This document shows positions 5,620-8,723 of a stretch of DNA of 8,723 bases, piece after piece. How positions within the stretch are numbered: the stretch's first letter is position 1; every line of letters begins with the position of its first letter. Below the pieces are notes generated by a model. That model was not told the origin of the DNA. It saw nothing but the letters and a program-made list of their open reading frames with translations, and made no database searches. The stretch is taken from assembly GCA_023416135.1 (NCBI GenBank), contig JAEZIF010000268.1:1-8723 (forward strand), given 5' to 3'. Source of the stretch: Pseudomonadota bacterium (GTDB lineage: Bacteria > Pseudomonadota > Alphaproteobacteria > Reyranellales > Reyranellaceae). The position numbers were made by a program, and so were the translations under genes.

Positions 5620-6777
5620 TCAGTCGGCGTTCATGCCCTTCATGAAGGTCGACGGCACCACGCTCTTCACCGACTGCGCGCGCTTGGCGAGCCAGTAGGC
5701 CTGGGCCGGCGGCACCGAGCCGAATTGCCGATCGACACCGAGCTTCTGCGCCGCATCCATCGGCCAGTTGGGATTGTACAAAAGCTCGCGGGCGAGCGCG
5801 ATCAGGTCCGCTCGGCCCTCCTGCAGGATCTGCTCGGCCTGGTCGGCATGCACGATCAGGCCGACCGCCATGCTCATGATGTCGGCATCGCGCCGCAGCC
5901 GCTCCGCATAGGGGACCTGATAGCCGTAGGTCACCGGGCCGGCGCTCACCACCGGCGAGCCGCGCATGCCGCCCGAGCTGCAGTCGATCACGTCGACGCC
6001 CTTGGGTTTCAGGATCTTGGCCAGCGCCACGCTCTGGTCGGGCCCCCAGCCGGCGTCGTCCTCGACCGAGAAGCGTACGAACAGCGGCTTGCCGGCCGGC
6101 CAGTAGGTGCGCACGCACTCGACGACCTCGATGCAGAAGCGCATGCGGTTGAGCTCGCTGCCGCCGTACTCGTCGTTGCGCACGTTCGAGAACGGCGACA
6201 GGAACTGGTGGATGAGGTAGCCGTGCGCGGCATGGATATCGAGCACGTCGAAGCCCGCCTCGTGGGCGCGCCGTGCCGCCTGGCCCCAGCGCTCGATCAC
6301 CTGCGGGATCTCCTCGCGCGTCAATGCACGCGGCGTCGGATCGGCCTCCGGCGAGCTCTTGGCGCTTGACGACACCAGCTCCCACTGGTCCCAATCGTCG
6401 ATGCCGTCGGGCTTGAGTGGCGCCCCGCCCTCCCACGGCCGGAAGCGTCGCGCCTTGCGCCCGGAATGTCCGAGCTGGATGCCGGGCACCGAATTGTGTC
6501 GGCGGATGAACTCCACGCAGCGCTGCAAGCCCGGGACGAACTCGTCGTCCCAGATGCCGAGATCGCCGACCGTCCCGCAGCCGCGCCGCTCGACCTTGGT
6601 CGATTCCATGATCACCAGCCCTGCCCCGCCCGCGGCATAGCGGCCGGCGTTCATCAGGTGCCAGTCCGTGGCGAAGCCCCGGTCGGCCGAATACTGGTGC
6701 ATGGGCGCCACCACGACGCGGTTCTTCAGCGTCACGTCGCGGATTGAAATCGGTTCGAACAGCATCGGCTGCGCCAT
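5620..6777 (-). CDS. Old yellow enzyme-type NADH:flavin oxidoreductase (YqjM-like)
   Basis: 385 residues forming an FMN-binding TIM barrel. LFEPISIRDVTLKNRVVVAP (6-25) starts the barrel; GIQLGHSGRKA (99-109), then FDVLDIHAAHGYLIHQFLSP (176-195) and NDEYGG (201-206) are diagnostic. H182 and H185 are the substrate/flavin-binding histidine pair and Y187 the likely proton donor. VGLI (305-308) with GRADLIALARELLYNP (321-336) binds the FMN phosphate. The family reduces activated C=C bonds with NAD(P)H. Oddity: the redox-tuning cysteine of YqjM (PMCMYS) is H27 (PMHQYS). A segment at about 111-150 is longer than in YqjM (338 residues). ATG 6777 is preceded by GGGGGAG at 5-nt spacing. The start is only 15 bp from the divergent CoA-binding gene, so its promoter must lie inside that gene. 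The true substrate is unknown. Confidence 0.93.
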   Translation of the reverse strand: MAQPMLFEPISIRDVTLKNRVVVAPMHQYSADRGFATDWHLMNAGRYAAGGAGLVIMESTKVERRGCGTVGDLGIWDDEFVPGLQRCVEFIRRHNSVPGIQLGHSGRKARRFRPWEGGAPLKPDGIDDWDQWELVSSSAKSSPEADPTPRALTREEIPQVIERWGQAARRAHEAGFDVLDIHAAHGYLIHQFLSPFSNVRNDEYGGSELNRMRFCIEVVECVRTYWPAGKPLFVRFSVEDDAGWGPDQSVALAKILKPKGVDVIDCSSGGMRGSPVVSAGPVTYGYQVPYAERLRRDADIMSMAVGLIVHADQAEQILQEGRADLIALARELLYNPNWPMDAAQKLGVDRQFGSVPPAQAYWLAKRAQSVKSVVPSTFMKGMNAD

Positions 6778-6784
6778 GTATACT
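6778..6784 (+). promoter_or_regulatory. Candidate -10 element for the CoA-binding protein gene
   Basis: TATACT at 6779-6784 (5/6 to TATAAT) lies within the palindrome GTATAC, eight bases before the ATG at 6793. Transcription would begin at about 6791-6793, at or next to the start codon. The -35 is poor: TTCGAA or TCGAAC (6754-6760) at 18 to 19 nt. The element sits between the oxidoreductase Shine-Dalgarno and its ATG on the other strand. Confidence 0.35.
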
Positions 6785-6792
6785 CCCCCACC

Positions 6793-7281
6793 ATGTCCGC
6801 CGTTGATCACGACCGCTACGACGACGCCTACCTGCGCCGCATCCTGCGCGAGACCAAGACCATCGCAATGGTCGGCGCCTCGGCCAACTGGAATCGACCG
6901 AGCTATTTTGCAATGAAGTACTTGCTGGACCGCGGCTACCGGATCCTGCCGGTCAATCCCGCCGCGGCCGGCCAGGAGATCATGGGGCAGAAGGTCTACG
7001 GCTCGCTCGACGAGCTGCCGCAGAAGGTCGACATGGTCGACATCTTCCGCAACTCCGAAGCCGCCGGGCCGATCACCGATGCCGCGATCGAACACGGCGC
7101 CAAGGTGGTGTGGATGCAGCTCGGCGTGCGCAATGACGCCGCCGCCGAGCGCGCCGAGAAGGCCGGCCTGAAAGTGGTCATGAACCGCTGCCCCAAGATC
7201 GAGCATTCGCGCCTCTCCGGCACCATCGAATGGCACGGCATCGCGAGCGGCGTGATCTCCAGCCGGAAGCGGGCGCTGTAG
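6793..7281 (+). CDS. CoA-binding domain protein (YccU-like)
   Basis: 162 residues made almost wholly of one CoA_binding_2 Rossmann domain, like E. coli YccU. TKTIAMVGAS (21-30) is the first strand and glycine loop of the nucleotide pocket. ILPVNPAAAGQEIMGQKVYG (51-70) and VDMVDIFRNSEAAGPI (79-94) follow the family pattern, and VVMNRCPKIEH (128-138) is the conserved C-terminal motif. It resembles the CoA-binding part of succinyl-CoA synthetase alpha but lacks the ligase half, so it probably senses or carries CoA or acyl-CoA in the cytoplasm. No reaction is established for the family. ATG 6793 (MSAVDHDRYDD) lacks a Shine-Dalgarno and has a -10-like TATACT just upstream, so a leaderless message is likely. 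The luciferase-like gene follows after 102 bp on the same strand. Confidence 0.9.
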   Translation: MSAVDHDRYDDAYLRRILRETKTIAMVGASANWNRPSYFAMKYLLDRGYRILPVNPAAAGQEIMGQKVYGSLDELPQKVDMVDIFRNSEAAGPITDAAIEHGAKVVWMQLGVRNDAAAERAEKAGLKVVMNRCPKIEHSRLSGTIEWHGIASGVISSRKRAL

Positions 7282-7321
7282 CGATGCCCTCGCCCTTCGC
7301 CGCTTCTACCTTGGTCTTCGT

Positions 7322-7382
7322 CGGAAGCTCCAAATGACACGTCTTCGCCCGGATCGCCGGCCGGAGGCTCCAGGGAGACACG
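7322..7382 (+). repeat. Imperfect direct repeat in the leader of the luciferase-like gene
   Basis: CGGAAGCTCCA (7322-7332) followed by GACACG (7336-7341) recurs as CGGAGGCTCCA (7362-7372) followed by GACACG (7377-7382). The unit is about 20 bp, repeated at a 40-bp interval, and the second copy contains the GGGAG ribosome binding site. The rest of the 102-bp spacer holds no clear promoter or terminator. Confidence 0.4.
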
Positions 7383-7383
7383 C

Positions 7384-8388
7384 ATGAAGTTCGGCGTCTT
7401 CGACCACATGGACCGGGCCGGCGCCGATCTCGGCCGGCAGTTCGACGAGCGGCTGCGGCTGATCGAGCTCTACGAGCGCTCGGGCTTTCATGCCTATCAC
7501 CTGGCCGAGCATCATGCGACGCCGCTCGGCATGGCGCCCTCGCCCAGCGTGTTCCTGGCCGCCGTGACCCAGCGCACCAGGCGGCTGCGCTTCGGGCCGC
7601 TGGTCTACACCGTCAACCTCTATCATCCGCTGCGGCTGATCGACGAGATCTGCATGCTCGATCAGATGAGCGGCGGCCGGCTGGAGCTCGGCATCGGCCG
7701 CGGTATCTCGCCCTACGAGGTGGGCTACTACGGCGTCGATCCCGCCACCGGGCCGGAGCGCTTCGCCGAGGCCATGCAGGTCATCCTGAAAGGCTTGACC
7801 GAGAAGCGTCTCAACCACGAGGGCAGGTATTTCACCTTCAAGGACGTGCCGATGGAGATGCAGCCGGTGCAGCGGCCACATCCGCCGCTGTGGTACGGCG
7901 CCAACTCGCTGGAGAGCGCCGACCGGCTCGCCAAGCAGGCCTGCAACACCGTGGTCGGCATGCGCGCCGACGGGGTTGGCCAGTTCTCGGCGCGCTATCG
8001 CGCGGCGTGGAAGGCGTTGGGCCGTGCCGACGAGGAGATGCCGCTGATCGGGCTCAGCCGCCATGTCGTGGTCGGCGACACCGATCACGAGGCGCAGAGT
8101 GCCGCCAAGCGCGCCTTCGCGCTGTGGTACGATGCGCTGATCCATCTCTGGCGCGCTCATGGTGTCGGCCTGCCGCGTCAGATGATCCCCGCCGAGTTCG
8201 AGCCGGCTCTGGAAGGCGGCTACATCGTCGCCGGATCGCCCTCGACGGTGCGCGACCGGCTGAAGAAGGACAATGAGATCGCCGGCATCAACTATTGTCT
8301 GTGCCGGCTGGCTTTCGGCGATCTGTCGTTCGAGGAATCGTCGCGCTCGATCGAGCTTCTGGCCAGGGAAGTGATGCCGGCGCTCTGA
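7384..8388 (+). CDS. Luciferase-like (LLM class) flavin-dependent monooxygenase
   Basis: 334 residues with the bacterial-luciferase TIM barrel along the whole length. MKFGVFDH opens strand 1. AYHLAEHHATPLG (about 37-49) carries the AEHH signature. LRFGPLVYTVNLYHPLR (68-84) and MLDQMSGGRLELGIGRG (91-107) are classic F420/FMN family motifs; GRG and the aromatic-rich loop after it line the flavin site. Near the C-terminus, GSPSTVRDRL (about 285-295) is the usual helix start in this family. The protein would take reduced FMN (or F420) from a partner reductase and oxidise an unknown organic substrate. ATG 7384 has GGGAG at 6-nt spacing (7373-7377). It lies downstream of the CoA-binding gene, with no reductase gene next to it. 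A long hairpin follows the stop at 48 bp. Confidence 0.92.
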   Translation: MKFGVFDHMDRAGADLGRQFDERLRLIELYERSGFHAYHLAEHHATPLGMAPSPSVFLAAVTQRTRRLRFGPLVYTVNLYHPLRLIDEICMLDQMSGGRLELGIGRGISPYEVGYYGVDPATGPERFAEAMQVILKGLTEKRLNHEGRYFTFKDVPMEMQPVQRPHPPLWYGANSLESADRLAKQACNTVVGMRADGVGQFSARYRAAWKALGRADEEMPLIGLSRHVVVGDTDHEAQSAAKRAFALWYDALIHLWRAHGVGLPRQMIPAEFEPALEGGYIVAGSPSTVRDRLKKDNEIAGINYCLCRLAFGDLSFEESSRSIELLAREVMPAL

Positions 8389-8435
8389 CCGGAGCGCGTG
8401 AACTTCCAGGTCCACGCTCGGAAGCCCAAATAAGA

Positions 8436-8474
8436 GAGGTCCGCGGCCCCACGTACGCGTGGACCGCGGACCTC
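8436..8474. terminator. Long hairpin downstream of the luciferase-like gene
   Basis: GAGGTCCGCGG (8436-8446) pairs perfectly with CCGCGGACCTC (8464-8474), and inside it CCACG pairs with CGTGG around a TACG loop, with one small asymmetric bulge. The stem is about 16 bp and very GC-rich. On the plus strand no U-tract follows (GTCCCCC), so it is not a classical intrinsic terminator for the monooxygenase gene; it may act as a mRNA 3' end stabiliser or Rho-assisted stop. On the minus strand it is followed by TCTTATTT, a modest U-rich tail. Confidence 0.55.
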
Positions 8475-8569
8475 GTCCCCCGCCGCGAAACACATCCGCC
8501 GCTTTTTTGAGCGCGGATCGGACGCGCCCCCCTGTGAAGATTGCTGCTAAAAAGAAACGATCGGGTGAG

Positions 8570-8602
8570 AAAAAGCCGGCGATGGTGGGGCCACCGCCGG
8601 CT
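8570..8602 (-). terminator. Rho-independent terminator of the Do-type protease gene
   Basis: On the minus strand, AGCCGGCGGTGG, a CCCCA loop and CCATCGCCGGCT form a 12-bp stem (one G-U pair) followed directly by a U-run (TTTTTC). It begins about 16 nt after the protease stop codon at 8619-8621. Stem strength, tight loop and T-run make this the clearest terminator in the window. Confidence 0.9.
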
Positions 8603-8618
8603 CTCTCGAGAGGATCAG

Positions 8619-8723
8619 CTACGCCGCCCGGGGAGAGATAGCGACGAACCTGGTCATCCCCTCCCGATACACTTTCATGAGGACCGGCTTGCCGGCCTTC
8701 TTCGCTTCCGAGAGCTTCTCGAC
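8619..8723 (-). CDS. Do/HtrA-family serine endoprotease, C-terminal end (runs off right edge)
   Basis: The last 34 codons on the minus strand read VEKLSEAKKAGKPVLMKVYR and then EGMTRFVAISPRAA before TAG. The pattern ...AKKAGK.VL..V.REG.TRFVA closely fits the end of the second PDZ domain of alphaproteobacterial DegP/Do-like proteases, which degrade misfolded proteins in the periplasm. The catalytic domain and signal peptide lie outside the window, so this call rests on the PDZ tail alone; another PDZ-bearing protein is possible. A strong intrinsic terminator follows at once. Confidence 0.7.
   Translation of the reverse strand, partial: VEKLSEAKKAGKPVLMKVYREGMTRFVAISPRAA

Noticed and set aside
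5564..6913. A 449-codon open frame on the minus strand overlapping the old yellow enzyme in another frame.
   Set aside because: Arginine-rich shadow; the genuine flavoenzyme motifs are in the 5620-6777 frame.
6778..7236. A 153-residue upstream extension of the old yellow enzyme.
   Set aside because: It is antisense to the well-supported CoA-binding gene, and homology begins at MAQPMLFEPI.
7306..8493. A 395-codon open frame antisense to the luciferase-like gene.
   Set aside because: No motifs; residue composition typical of reverse-strand shadows.
8494..8518. Inverted repeat ATCCGCCGC/GCGCGGAT around TTTTTTGA, considered as another terminator or attachment site.
   Set aside because: The stem is short with a bulge, the T-run is in the loop and not after the stem, and there is no integrase or tRNA gene nearby.
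8459..8641. A 60-codon lysine- and proline-rich rightward open frame at the right end.
   Set aside because: It begins inside the long hairpin, lacks a ribosome binding site and crosses the protease terminator and stop; its lysines come from A-rich DNA that is the terminator T-run on the other strand.

Overview
This is about 8.7 kb of GC-rich, tightly packed bacterial chromosome. The edge genes and protein sequences suggest an alphaproteobacterium (Rhizobiales/Rhodospirillales-like, possibly Reyranella-like), but the genus cannot be fixed from the window alone. It holds eight complete protein genes and two partial ones at the edges. There are no RNA genes, insertion sequences, CRISPR arrays or phage genes. 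No intergenic stretch exceeds about 230 bp.

Layout. The left edge carries the 5' end of rplM (ribosomal protein L13), transcribed leftward from a strong-looking promoter. Divergent to it is ilvC, encoding a long, plant-like ketol-acid reductoisomerase for valine/isoleucine synthesis. It ends by sharing a CTAG with the stop of a leftward hotdog thioesterase. The thioesterase is divergent from an enoyl-CoA hydratase-like gene across a 33-bp gap holding a symmetric -10 element. Next come a MarR-type regulator and a Bcr/CflA-type drug exporter, translationally coupled through ATGA and preceded by a perfect 8+8 bp dyad that is a likely operator. Two leftward genes follow, in transcription order an old yellow enzyme-type flavin oxidoreductase and then a class II aldolase/adducin-family protein. 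The oxidoreductase is divergent from a CoA-binding protein gene with only 15 bp between start codons. A luciferase-like flavin monooxygenase follows, then a long hairpin. The right edge has a rho-independent terminator and the last 34 codons of a leftward Do/HtrA-type periplasmic serine protease.

How the genes fit together. The window joins housekeeping functions (ribosome, branched-chain amino acids, envelope protease) to acyl-CoA and redox functions. The only clear self-contained regulatory unit is the MarR-exporter pair. The aldolase-like protein and the old yellow enzyme may share a catabolic or detoxification role, but no substrate can be named.

No previously undescribed multi-gene system such as a defence or mobile system is visible. 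The points most worth a second look are at residue and promoter level: the plant-type KARI with a changed nucleotide-binding loop; three enzyme-family proteins lacking or replacing key residues (hydratase-like, aldolase-like, old yellow enzyme); the symmetric promoter between thioesterase and hydratase; several genes without a Shine-Dalgarno that may be leaderless; and the three-half-site MarR operator. All family assignments and alignments are from memory, with no database search.
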